This document shows positions 7,910-16,239 of a stretch of DNA of 64,000 bases, piece after piece. The position numbers were made by a program, and so were the translations under genes. The stretch is taken from contig CAZKRU010000010.1 of the NCBI GenBank assembly GCA_964555235.1, positions 1 through 64,000 on the forward strand, in the 5' to 3' direction. Source of the DNA: CAZKRU01 sp964555235 (lineage in GTDB: Bacteria > Verrucomicrobiota > Verrucomicrobiia > Methylacidiphilales > CAMAQI01). The notes beneath the pieces were generated by a model that saw only the letters and a program-made list of their open reading frames with translations, ran no database searches and had not been told where the DNA came from. Position 1 is the stretch's first letter, and each line of letters begins with the position of its first letter.

Positions 7910-8449
7910 ATGCTGAATCGCGAAATCCTGCTTCAAGCATTCGATCGGTTAAATGCATTGCTTGAAGCGCGTGACGTCACGGGAGAGCTTTGCGTTTACG
8001 GAGGCTCTGCGATGCTGTTGGCCTTTAATGCCCGACTTTCGACTCAGGATCTTGGTGCCGTTTTCAAGCCGGTTCAGGAAATTAGAGAGGCGGCTCGGGT
8101 GGTTTCGGAAGAATTGGATCTTCCGCCGACATGGCTGAATGACGGGGTGAAAGGGTTTCTGTCCGATCACGAGGATTTGACTCACGAAGGATTGCCGGAG
8201 TATTCGCATCTCCGACTCTATCGTCCCTCAACGGAGTACCTTTTTGCGATGAAGTGTCTTGCTTCCCGGAGTGTGGGTTACGATACTGCAGGGGATGTAC
8301 GGGATATTCGTCTTCTGCTGGGAAATCTTTCGATTCAAACGGCGGAACAAGCATTTGAGGTGATCGAGCGTTTTTATTCCCGGAGTCGATTATTGCCCAA
8401 AACCGAGTTTATGATTCATGAACTGCTTGGCGAGAAGGAGTCCTCATGA
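7910..8449 (+). CDS. DUF6036-type nucleotidyltransferase-fold protein
   Basis: A 179-residue protein with YGGSAMLLAFNARLSTQDL near residue 30-48 and LPPTWLNDGVKGFL further on, the recognisable blocks of the DUF6036/AbiEii-like nucleotidyltransferase fold. The usual catalytic pattern after GGS is D-[VL]-D-A-V; here it reads D-L-G-A-V, so the second metal-binding Asp is Gly. The enzyme may be inactive or work differently. Its TGA overlaps the ATG of the next gene (ATGA). Pairs of this kind resemble toxin-antitoxin operons, but which partner would be toxic is not clear from sequence. Confidence 0.72.
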   Translation: MLNREILLQAFDRLNALLEARDVTGELCVYGGSAMLLAFNARLSTQDLGAVFKPVQEIREAARVVSEELDLPPTWLNDGVKGFLSDHEDLTHEGLPEYSHLRLYRPSTEYLFAMKCLASRSVGYDTAGDVRDIRLLLGNLSIQTAEQAFEVIERFYSRSRLLPKTEFMIHELLGEKESS

Positions 8450-8826
8450 AAAGACCAGGATCCTTGGTGGAAATTGCGAAGAGGGCAACGAATTCAGACG
8501 AATTTGGATTTTTGATTCGCGAGTTTCTGGATGAATTTTACGAAAAACGAGATTCTGGAATCCTTCAGGAGGAGCCGCAATCGTTGCGAGATTTATTTCA
8601 GGATCAGGGCCGTGCGGACGCCTATTTGGCGGCAATGGCCGACCACTTGGCTCGCTCGATGGGTCAGCTCTGTCCGCGTTGGGCACTTGCACCGGAGCGA
8701 ACGTTAGCGATGCCCTACTTTTCAATGCAGAGTGAGGCCGGGCGACTTTTTCTTCTCACCGATGCACCTCGCGCATTCCGGCAAAGAAACCTTTTTATCA
8801 ATCGAGATGCGCTAAGTCGTTGTTAA
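8446..8826 (+). CDS. Helical partner protein of the DUF6036 gene
   Basis: A 126-residue protein with RPGSLVEIAKRATNSDEFG at the start, a middle AMADHLARSMGQ segment, and a C-terminal block LLTDAPRAFRQRNLFINRDAL. I recognise it as the protein commonly encoded beside DUF6036 nucleotidyltransferases, without an established function. It is translationally coupled to 7910-8449. The last codons (RDALSRC and stop) lie inside a 30-bp sequence that recurs at 9605-9634. Confidence 0.65.
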   Translation: MKRPGSLVEIAKRATNSDEFGFLIREFLDEFYEKRDSGILQEEPQSLRDLFQDQGRADAYLAAMADHLARSMGQLCPRWALAPERTLAMPYFSMQSEAGRLFLLTDAPRAFRQRNLFINRDALSRC

Positions 8827-8829
8827 CTC
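8800..8829. repeat. 30-bp direct repeat, left copy
   Basis: AATCGAGAYGCGCTAAGTCG followed by TTGTTARCTC is found here and at 9605-9634 with 28 of 30 identities. This copy covers the end and stop codon of the preceding gene. The two copies bracket the lipoprotein gene, as if that gene had been inserted as a unit or arose by duplication. Confidence 0.85.
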
Positions 8830-8852
8830 TATTTTTAATAATCAATTCAACG

Positions 8853-9593
8853 ATGAAGGCATTACTTATACTTTGCGTCTTTCTCCTTGTTGGCTGTTCG
8901 GGCGATCCTTACGACCCTCTGATCGGTCCACGGAATCCAAAACAAGGGGCGCTGAAATATCTTGCTAGCAGAAGTGATCTGACTCAAGACGAGAAAGAAG
9001 CACTTCTCCAAGGTAAATCTTGTTCGGAAGAGTTTCTGTTTCAATTAGCCGAGGCTCCTTCTCGAGAAGTTCGTTCCCTCGTTGCAGCAAACCCATCGAT
9101 CAACGACAGGACCATCGAGAAATTGATTCATGATAAGGAGCCCGGAGTGCGTAGCTATTTGGCTGGAAATCCGAAACTCCCGCATTCGGCGCTTCTTCGA
9201 TTGCGCGAAGATCCGGACAAAAATGTACAATGGGGATTGCCCGGAAATCCAAATTGGACTGCTGATGAAATTCGGCAGATGTATCGAGATCGTGTGGCTT
9301 CGTCATCCGTGATCGCAAGGAATCCAAGCGCGCCACAGGATGTGCTAGACAAGCTTTCTGCTTCAACGGACTCAAGCGTGTTAATCGCACTGGCAAATAA
9401 TCCAAGTATTTCTAGATCGGTCGCTTTAGTTTTGGCGAAACAGGGCGATTCTTCTGTTAGGAAAATGCTTACTTATAATCCCGCAACTCCCTCTGATGTT
9501 CTACAATTGCTGGTCGAAGATTCTGACCCAGATGTGCGGCGTTATGCTTCACTTTATCTTCAGCGGAGAAATAAAGCTGAGGATAAACATTGA
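8853..9593 (+). CDS. Lipoprotein with leucine-rich-variant (LRV/HEAT-like) repeats
   Basis: A 246-residue protein with a lipoprotein signal (MKALLILCVFLLVGC; Cys 15 is the likely lipidated residue). It is followed by about six repeats of some 24-30 residues of the form V-R-x2-[VL]-A-x-NP-[ST]-x-P/D...L, for example EVRSLVAANPSI and VRKMLTYNPATP. Such LRV solenoids are usually protein-binding scaffolds; no enzymatic site is visible. The start at ATG 8853 gives the signal peptide; the upstream open frame to 8820 is not needed. It is bracketed by a 30-bp direct repeat. Confidence 0.75.
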   Translation: MKALLILCVFLLVGCSGDPYDPLIGPRNPKQGALKYLASRSDLTQDEKEALLQGKSCSEEFLFQLAEAPSREVRSLVAANPSINDRTIEKLIHDKEPGVRSYLAGNPKLPHSALLRLREDPDKNVQWGLPGNPNWTADEIRQMYRDRVASSSVIARNPSAPQDVLDKLSASTDSSVLIALANNPSISRSVALVLAKQGDSSVRKMLTYNPATPSDVLQLLVEDSDPDVRRYASLYLQRRNKAEDKH

Positions 9594-9604
9594 ATCGTCG
9601 AACG

Positions 9605-9634
9605 AATCGAGACGCGCTAAGTCGTTGTTAGCTC
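9605..9634. repeat. 30-bp direct repeat, right copy
   Basis: This is the second copy of the repeat at 8800-8829. It starts 11 bases after the lipoprotein stop and ends 4 bases before the next ATG (9639). It has no coding role here. Confidence 0.85.
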
Positions 9635-9638
9635 AAAA

Positions 9639-10163
9639 ATGAACGCATTCCTATTCTTGATTGTCTTGCTTTCGAGTGTTTCCGGCATGCTCCATGGGCG
9701 TCCGACGGGTGCTGATACCGATGGTAAACGGGTGGTAATCAAAAATTTCGGATTTTCAATTTTACCCCCTGCGGGTTGGAAAACTGAATTACCCAATACG
9801 GAGGAGCCGGTGAATCTTCGATTTCCCTGGTTTCAGTCGGAAGGGATTTGTATTCAGTTTGCGATTTCATCTTACAACCAGAAAGGCAGATCTCTGAGAG
9901 AGGGATTTGATGATTTTGTGCAATCCTCGACGAAGCGAGGTTCTGAGATTAAGTTTACAGGGAAATCCGAAGAGCTGACGCTTCCCTCAGGGATTAAAAT
10001 GATTCGCGCTGAGTTCAAGGGACTTCGGGGGGTGACGATTATTCGCTATTTCGTACAAAATTCCAAAGGGGAGACCGGGTTTATTCATTTGCTTTCTTAC
10101 CGAGATGATCGTCTGCCCGTCATTGAAGATTGTGTTCGAAAAACGCTGCAGAAAACTGAGTGA
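9639..10163 (+). CDS. Exported hypothetical protein
   Basis: A 174-residue protein with an N-terminal signal peptide (MNAFLFLIVLLSSVSGMLHG) and a compact beta-rich remainder. It has GFSILPPAGWK near the start and a C-terminal IIRYFVQNSKGETGFIHL segment. The layout resembles PsbP/DUF1795-like lumenal or periplasmic domains, but I cannot assign it firmly. It follows the repeat-bracketed lipoprotein gene in the same direction and may have moved with it. Confidence 0.55.
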   Translation: MNAFLFLIVLLSSVSGMLHGRPTGADTDGKRVVIKNFGFSILPPAGWKTELPNTEEPVNLRFPWFQSEGICIQFAISSYNQKGRSLREGFDDFVQSSTKRGSEIKFTGKSEELTLPSGIKMIRAEFKGLRGVTIIRYFVQNSKGETGFIHLLSYRDDRLPVIEDCVRKTLQKTE

Positions 10164-10269
10164 TTTTGCCACAAGACGCACAGAAGTCACAAAAGAGGTA
10201 GCGTTTGTTATGAAGGGGTGATCCTGCCTTCCTGCTTTTCTCGGAGATCAATTCAAGGTCGCGGACGGT

Positions 10270-10371
10270 TTTCTCGCGCGGAGGCGCGGAGAACGCCGAG
10301 ATTTTTGTTTTGGATTGAAGAATATCAAAAAGGGATTCCCCTCCGCGAACTCCGCGCCTCCGCGCGAGAAA
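10270..10371. repeat. Perfect 22-bp inverted repeat
   Basis: The 22-bp left arm at 10270-10291 (beginning TTTCTCGCGCGGAGGCGC) is the exact complement of 10350-10371, separated by 58 bases. It belongs to a low-complexity CGCGGAG-type family. Lying between convergent genes, 9 bases past the radical SAM stop, it could also terminate transcription, though no U-run follows. A CCACA..GCACAGAA relative of the 98-bp repeat lies at about 10166-10190. Confidence 0.85.
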
Positions 10372-10379
10372 TGGATTGT

Positions 10380-11879
10380 TTATGCCGCGTATTTCCGCTT
10401 CAGACGATGCTTCGTCATTTCAACCAGATGATCCACGGTTGGTTGATCGTAACGCGTGCGGATCATTTCGAGGTAGCGTGGGTTGCTGTAGTAGCGGTGG
10501 AAGGCTTCGTCCCGGAATTTCAGCACTTGTCCAGAGGTGAGGTGTTTGGTGCGCAGGGGGAAGCTGTCGTAGGCGTGTTGAGAATAGCCACTCCACGTGG
10601 AGGGAAGCTCCCATCCTTCGCGAATCGCCATCTCGTAGAGTTGTGAGCCGGGGTAGGCCATGGCGCAGTAGAAATTCCCAAACTCGCAGTTGAGATCCGA
10701 AGCGAGGTCGAGGGTTTGTTGCATGGTATCGAGGTCGTCTTCAGGAAGTCCGAAGATGTAATTCCCAATGACGCTGATTCCGGCTTGGCGGACTTTGGTC
10801 AGGGTCCTGGCAATATCCTCCTGATCAAATCCCTTTTGCACGGCATCCCGAACGCGGGCATTGGCGGCTTCAATGCCGAAGGCGAGCCAATTGATGCCGG
10901 CGGCTTTCAGTTTTTCAAGCATGTTGTCTTTGACGGTATCGACGCGGGCATAGGCCCAAATGTTGACCTTGAGGCCGCGCTCAATAATTCCATCGCAAAT
11001 GCCGAGAACGTGTCGAGGGGTCAGAACAAACATTTCGTCGGCAATCTTGATATTGTAGACGCCGTATTTGGTGACGAGATGTTCGATTTGATCGACAACG
11101 GATTTTACCGACCAGAAGCGATAACTATTCGAGCCTTCCTTGAATCCGCCTGCCTGTTCCCCGGCTTTGAAGGGAGCCTGAATGCAGCAGAACGAACAGT
11201 GGTAAGGGCATCCTAAGGTCGTGTAGATCGCCGCATACGGCTGACGGCGGTCGGTGTGGCCAAGACAATGCCAATTATGGGCACGATAACGGTCCATCGG
11301 CATCAGATCCCACGCAATCATCGGGATTTCGTCGTCGAGGCCTTTGATTAACGGAACTTCAGCAGTGGATTGAAACGCGGAGCCCTCACGATACCAGAGT
11401 CCTGGGACTTTGGAGTAATCGGAGCCTCCTTCGCGAAGGAGTGGAAGTAATCCGGCCATCGTCATCAGACCTTCGCCACGCGCGACGAAATCGACTTTTT
11501 CCTCGCGTAGCGTTCGTTCAGGAAGTGCGGCAACGTGACCTCCCACCATCAGCACGGGGCGAGAGGTGTTGGATTCTTTGAGAGCAGTGGCGGTGCGACT
11601 GGCTCCCGTCATATTTTGGGTGGAAGCAGACGGTTGATGTCCGTAGATGACGATTGCGACGAGTCGGGGATTGATCGATTCCACACGTTCGTCAACTTGG
11701 GCCGGGGTGAGGTCCTCGGCTTCCGCATCAATGAGTCCGACTTGAAATCCTTTACCTCTCAAAAACGAGGCCATGAGTCCTGCCCAGACAGGGGGCTCGA
11801 CGGCGGTCAATTTTTCGCCGAGATCTTGATAGATTTCGGTCCGGCAACCGGGGTTAATCAGGACAATGTCGGTTTGCAT
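10380..11879 (-). CDS. B12-binding-domain radical SAM protein
   Basis: A 499-residue protein. Residues 1-150 form a cobalamin-binding-type Rossmann domain (VLINPGCRTEIYQDLGEKL, then VGGHVAALPE). A radical SAM core follows with C224-x3-C228-x2-C231 in TTLGCPYHCSFC and a C-terminal helical extension. Such enzymes methylate or rearrange unactivated carbons, often in polysaccharide, lipid or natural-product pathways. It starts four bases after the DegT-type gene and is the last gene of the minus-strand run from 24817, so it probably modifies the same sugar or glycan. Substrate is unknown. Confidence 0.85.
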   Translation of the reverse strand: MQTDIVLINPGCRTEIYQDLGEKLTAVEPPVWAGLMASFLRGKGFQVGLIDAEAEDLTPAQVDERVESINPRLVAIVIYGHQPSASTQNMTGASRTATALKESNTSRPVLMVGGHVAALPERTLREEKVDFVARGEGLMTMAGLLPLLREGGSDYSKVPGLWYREGSAFQSTAEVPLIKGLDDEIPMIAWDLMPMDRYRAHNWHCLGHTDRRQPYAAIYTTLGCPYHCSFCCIQAPFKAGEQAGGFKEGSNSYRFWSVKSVVDQIEHLVTKYGVYNIKIADEMFVLTPRHVLGICDGIIERGLKVNIWAYARVDTVKDNMLEKLKAAGINWLAFGIEAANARVRDAVQKGFDQEDIARTLTKVRQAGISVIGNYIFGLPEDDLDTMQQTLDLASDLNCEFGNFYCAMAYPGSQLYEMAIREGWELPSTWSGYSQHAYDSFPLRTKHLTSGQVLKFRDEAFHRYYSNPRYLEMIRTRYDQPTVDHLVEMTKHRLKRKYAA

Positions 11880-11883
11880 GAAT

Positions 11884-13071
11884 TTATTCCGGAATGGAGT
11901 TCAGGACTTCGCAGAGTTTTAAAATCTTTTCAGATTCCAAATCGGGGTAATTCCCAATGTAGTAGCCGTAAAAGTGAACGTGGTCGACCCGTGGGTAATT
12001 TTGATATTCGTTGCCGAGGAGTTTTCGAAGATACGGCTGTCGAAGTTGGTTACCTCCGCCTGATGTCCCTCGGCGGAATTCAACGCGACGGGCGCGGAGT
12101 TCGGTTTCGATCCGATCTCGAAAGGTGTCATTCGGTTTTCGGAGGATGAGGGTGAAAGCGTAGTTGCTGCTTCCTTCGGTTTCAAATTCGGTAAAAAATT
12201 TGGAGGGATCGAGATTTTTCAGAAAGAGAGCGAGATGCTCGCTGCGCTTTTGATTGTTGGCATTGAGTCGCGGGAGCTGAGAGCGGCCAATGACGGCGTT
12301 GATTTCGGTGCTCCGAATATTGTAAGCCGGGTAAGCAAAAATAAAATCAGGATTCAGATCCGGGAATTCCTTTTTGTAGCGTTCCTTGATGGCGGGATCC
12401 GTTGATTCGCGAACCATCCCGTGCGAGCGGAAGAGACGGGCGGCTTGGTAAACCTCTTCATCATCGGTGCAGATCATTCCCCCTTCGATGGTGCTGAGGT
12501 GGTGTGCGTAGTAGAAGGAGAAATTGGAAATCCAGCCGTAGCTGCCGAGGAGCTTCTTTTTGAAGGTGGCGCCATGGGACTCGCAAACGTCTTCGATGAG
12601 TGGAATCTTTTTTTCCTGAAGCACGGAGAGGAGACGATCGGTCAGAGCATTGTAACCGAGGATATGGGTGAGGAAGACGGCTTTGGTCTTTTTGGTAATT
12701 TTAGAAATGATCTGTTCGGCATCCATTCCGAGCGTCCGGGGATTGATGTCGGCAAAGACCGGAGTGAGGCCGGATTGAAGCACGGCGGCAATATCGGAGA
12801 CCCAAGTGAGGGGAGGGACGATGACCTCGCCTTCACCGCTCAGATGTCGAACGATCTGCATCGTCGCCAAATTGGCGGAGGAACCCGAATTCACAAAAAC
12901 GCTGTAACGGGTCCCGAGCCACTGATTCCATTCATTCTCAAACGCTGCAACTTCGCGGGATTGAGTGAGGATGGGGTCATCCTGTTGCAAAAAACGGATC
13001 ACGGCATCGAGATCGGCTCGGGTGATGTTGTTCCGCATGAGCGGCATGTCGAGTGGAGCGGGAGCGTTCAT
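11884..13071 (-). CDS. DegT/DnrJ/EryC1/StrS-family enzyme, ColD-like
   Basis: A 395-residue fold-type I vitamin-B6 enzyme acting on nucleotide-linked keto sugars. Its PLP-lysine position reads SFYYAHHLSTIEGG: His 190 replaces the Lys that forms the Schiff base in aminotransferases. That substitution is known in 3-dehydratases such as ColD and the E1/RfbH group, so a sugar C3-deoxygenation is more likely than amination. The ATG at 13071 overlaps the hsdR stop (ATGA), which is odd because the neighbours upstream are restriction genes. Sugar genes resume at 21617 on the far side of the restriction locus. Confidence 0.85.
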   Translation of the reverse strand: MNAPAPLDMPLMRNNITRADLDAVIRFLQQDDPILTQSREVAAFENEWNQWLGTRYSVFVNSGSSANLATMQIVRHLSGEGEVIVPPLTWVSDIAAVLQSGLTPVFADINPRTLGMDAEQIISKITKKTKAVFLTHILGYNALTDRLLSVLQEKKIPLIEDVCESHGATFKKKLLGSYGWISNFSFYYAHHLSTIEGGMICTDDEEVYQAARLFRSHGMVRESTDPAIKERYKKEFPDLNPDFIFAYPAYNIRSTEINAVIGRSQLPRLNANNQKRSEHLALFLKNLDPSKFFTEFETEGSSNYAFTLILRKPNDTFRDRIETELRARRVEFRRGTSGGGNQLRQPYLRKLLGNEYQNYPRVDHVHFYGYYIGNYPDLESEKILKLCEVLNSIPE

Positions 13072-16000
13072 GAGGGGATTGTTTCTCGGACCGCTTTAGC
13101 ACGAAGGGTCTCGTAAAGATGCGCGTGGTTGATTAGGATGTCTTTAATTCCTCCTTGGACAGCAGAGGAATTCAGGGCTTGTGTGCTCATGAGGGTATGT
13201 GCATCCAAGGCCCCCATGATTGCATTCATCAGTTCGGTTTTCAAGTCTGGCGAATTGGCGAACTGCTCTTTGGTGTTGTTTGCTGCCTGCTGTCTCAGCG
13301 TTTCCGACTCTAGCAATTTTCCCTTGATGACATTATTCACATAGACCAGTTTGTCTTGATCTGTTAGTTCCCCTTCAAAGAGGTCGTTCACTTTGTCGAT
13401 GATTTCGGCCAAGAAGGCCTTCTCTTTTTCCTGCACACGGCCGCTTCCCGCTTCCGTAATCGGCTCCAGCTTAGGCTTCTCGCCTTCAGTCAGGGGCATT
13501 GCTCGTTTGCCGATGTTTTTGAGGGTGTGATGCGTTAGGACTACTTTGGAGAGATCGATTCCCTCCCGTTCGCGGTCAAATTCCAAGAGCGGCAGGAGCC
13601 GTTTGTAAAAGATCCCGCGCTTTTCGATCGCCGTGTTGCCATAGTCAAAGATTTGGGAGAGGAATGTGTAGAGTCGAATAAACGCACTCATATCACTTTT
13701 AAAGAGAATCAATGCGTCCAGTTCGTCTTGTGCGGTCTTGGTGGTCGCATTCTCGTTCTTTTCCTTGGCTATCCTCAGTGATTCCCTCGCGGCTTTGAAG
13801 CGTTTTATCAAGCGATCACTCACAGGCTCGAGCGCTGCGACCAGTTCACTCTGTTTTGATCCGGGCTTCAATTCCACTTCCACCACACGGTCCACCTCAA
13901 AGTCATCGTAGTGTCCAGCAGAGTCGAGTTTTGCGCGGAGGTTGAATACGAGGTTAGGGTCAGTGATTGCTGAGAGTTCCGCTGTGCTGTGGTAGGTCTT
14001 GAAGGACGCAAGGACTTCGGCGGTGTCGTTGACAAAATCCAAGATATACGTGGTTTCTTTACCCGGGTGGGCGCGGTTCAGGCGGGAGAGCGTTTGTACT
14101 GCCTGAATTCCTGCGAGTCGCTTATCCACATACATGCCACAAAGCAGAGGCTGATCAAAGCCAGTCTGATACTTGTTTGCAACGAGCAGGATCTGATATT
14201 CATCGCCTTTGAAGGCTTCACGGATGTCTCGGCCTTTCAGATTGGGATTCAAGGCCTTGCTGTTCTCTGTAAAATCATCTGGTCCGGATCGATGGTCACT
14301 CACTTCACCGGAGAATGCCACGAGAGTTCCCATCTTATAGCCACATTCCTTGATGTATTTTTCGATCGCCAGTTTCCATCGTACCGCCTCAACGCGGCTG
14401 GCAACCACAACCATCGCTTTCGCCTTGCCGTTTAACAAGGGGGCCACGTGTTCGCGGAAGTGTTCCACCACAATCTGTACCTTCTGCGAAATATTGTAGG
14501 GATGAAGTCGTACCCAGCCCATGATCCCCTTCATTGCGGCGCTACGCTCCACGGTCTTTTCATCGTAACTTTCGCCATTGTGCGCCAGCCTGAAAGCCAG
14601 TTTGTAAGTAGTGTAGTTTTGCAGTACGTCGAGAATGAATTTCTCCTCGATCGCCTGCCGCATGGAGTAGACATGGAACGGAGCGGGAAGATTTCCCGGG
14701 CCGGCGGATTGGCTTGGATCCGGTCGCGTGCCAAACAGTTCCATCGTCTTGTTCTTCGGCGTCGCCGTAAATGCAACAAACGTAATACTTCCATCATCGG
14801 CTCGGGCAGCCATTTGAGAGGCGAGGATGTCCTCCGTACTTAATTCGCCGCCATCATTCAACTCCGAAAGCTCTTCGGGAGAAAGAATCGCCTTCAGCTT
14901 TGCCGCCGCTTCACCCGTCTGCGAGCTGTGCGCTTCGTCGGCAATCACTGCAAAGCGTTTTCCCTGAGTGGCCGATAGTTTACGCACGGCTTCCAAAGCA
15001 AAAGGGAAGGTTTGGATGGTACAGACCACGATCTTTTTGGCTCCGGACAACGCCTCGGCGAGCTTGCCGCTCTTACTTCCATCCTGATTCGTGATCGTAG
15101 CAACGACTCCGCTCGTCCGCTCGAAATCAAAGAGTGCTTCCTGAAGCTGCGAGTCAATCACGTTGCGGTCGGAGACCACTAGCACGGTATCGAAGACTTT
15201 TTTGTTCTGCGAGTCGTGCAGCTCGGCAAGAAAGTGCGAGGTCCACGCGATGGAGTTGGTTTTACCTGAGCCTGCGGAATGCTGAATAAGATATTTGCTT
15301 CCTGGTCCATCCTTGAGTACGGCGGTTTGAAGCTTGCGAGTAACGTCAAGCTGATGATACCGCGGGAAGATGATCTTTTCGATCTGCTTTTTCTTGTCCC
15401 GTTGGGCAATAATGTATCGACCCAGAATTTCCAACCAACTTTCACGTGCCCAGACCTGCTCCCAGAGGTAGGCGGTGCGATGCCCCCCCTTGGTATTGAT
15501 CGGATTACCCGCAGCTCCATCATTGCCTTGATTGAAGGGGAGGAAGACCGTGGCGGGACCATCCAGTTTCGTAACCATGTGGACTTCGCTGTTGCTTACC
15601 GCAAAATGCACCAGCGCACCGTTGGGAAAGGAGAGCAGTGATTCAGGAGGCTGGCCCTTGATTCGTGGATTGCGGTCAAAGCGATATTGATCAATCGCGT
15701 CGTCGATGCTCTGGGTAAAGTCCGTCTTCAGTTCCACGGTGGCCACCGGTACACCATTGAGGAACAGAACGAGATCAATCGAATTCTCGTTGTGTAGGGA
15801 ATACTTGACCTGTTGTACCACTCGTAGCAGATTCGCGGCGTAACGAGAGAGGATGTCGGTATTAATGGCGAGTGCAGGTTTGAATTCTGCCAGTTTCAGC
15901 GGCTGCTTCAAACCCAGCAGCTCAATACCGTGTCGCAGCACATCCAACGTACCGCGTTGGTCCAATTGATCCCTCAGACGGGTCAGCAGCGTTTCGCCGG

Positions 16001-16196
16001 CCTGAGCTCCATGATTCTTGGTTAGAATTTCCCAAGCTTTCGGCTGCGCGGTCTGTACCCAATTCAACACATCCGCTGGAAACAATGCTCGTGCCCGGTC
16101 GTAAGCGGACGCAGCACCCTCAGTATACAACCAGCCATGCTCACCGAGATACTGGCAAATCTCGATCTCGAAATTGATTTCTTTGTGCAGGCTCAT
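13068..16196 (-). CDS. hsdR: Type I restriction enzyme, R subunit
   Basis: A 1042-residue motor-nuclease. It has an N-terminal nuclease domain with D-x..E-x-K (SIDLVLF and VATVELK, about residues 141-157), a Walker A IQHSAGSGKT near 304-313, a DEAH-type ADEAHSSQTG, the FTATP motif and helicase domain 2, then a helical C-terminus that binds the methylase core. It cleaves unmodified DNA after ATP-driven translocation. The frame is open to 16277, but the conserved start is MSLHKEINFEIEICQYLG at 16196. It lies 43 bases after the PIN gene and overlaps the DegT gene by 4 bases. Confidence 0.96.
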   Translation of the reverse strand: MSLHKEINFEIEICQYLGEHGWLYTEGAASAYDRARALFPADVLNWVQTAQPKAWEILTKNHGAQAGETLLTRLRDQLDQRGTLDVLRHGIELLGLKQPLKLAEFKPALAINTDILSRYAANLLRVVQQVKYSLHNENSIDLVLFLNGVPVATVELKTDFTQSIDDAIDQYRFDRNPRIKGQPPESLLSFPNGALVHFAVSNSEVHMVTKLDGPATVFLPFNQGNDGAAGNPINTKGGHRTAYLWEQVWARESWLEILGRYIIAQRDKKKQIEKIIFPRYHQLDVTRKLQTAVLKDGPGSKYLIQHSAGSGKTNSIAWTSHFLAELHDSQNKKVFDTVLVVSDRNVIDSQLQEALFDFERTSGVVATITNQDGSKSGKLAEALSGAKKIVVCTIQTFPFALEAVRKLSATQGKRFAVIADEAHSSQTGEAAAKLKAILSPEELSELNDGGELSTEDILASQMAARADDGSITFVAFTATPKNKTMELFGTRPDPSQSAGPGNLPAPFHVYSMRQAIEEKFILDVLQNYTTYKLAFRLAHNGESYDEKTVERSAAMKGIMGWVRLHPYNISQKVQIVVEHFREHVAPLLNGKAKAMVVVASRVEAVRWKLAIEKYIKECGYKMGTLVAFSGEVSDHRSGPDDFTENSKALNPNLKGRDIREAFKGDEYQILLVANKYQTGFDQPLLCGMYVDKRLAGIQAVQTLSRLNRAHPGKETTYILDFVNDTAEVLASFKTYHSTAELSAITDPNLVFNLRAKLDSAGHYDDFEVDRVVEVELKPGSKQSELVAALEPVSDRLIKRFKAARESLRIAKEKNENATTKTAQDELDALILFKSDMSAFIRLYTFLSQIFDYGNTAIEKRGIFYKRLLPLLEFDREREGIDLSKVVLTHHTLKNIGKRAMPLTEGEKPKLEPITEAGSGRVQEKEKAFLAEIIDKVNDLFEGELTDQDKLVYVNNVIKGKLLESETLRQQAANNTKEQFANSPDLKTELMNAIMGALDAHTLMSTQALNSSAVQGGIKDILINHAHLYETLRAKAVRETIPS

Positions 16197-16239
16197 GGTG
16201 ATATTTATGTTTTTGCTTCTACATGCGCTTCGTTGACCG

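Noticed and set aside
8800..9634. Integron-like gene cassettes
   Set aside because: The repeated 30-mer contains GTTARCT, which fails the GTTRRRY core, and no inverse core or folded attC arms are visible.
12421..13116. 231-codon plus-strand frame opposite the DegT-family gene
   Set aside because: It is antisense to a well-conserved enzyme and encodes no recognisable domain.
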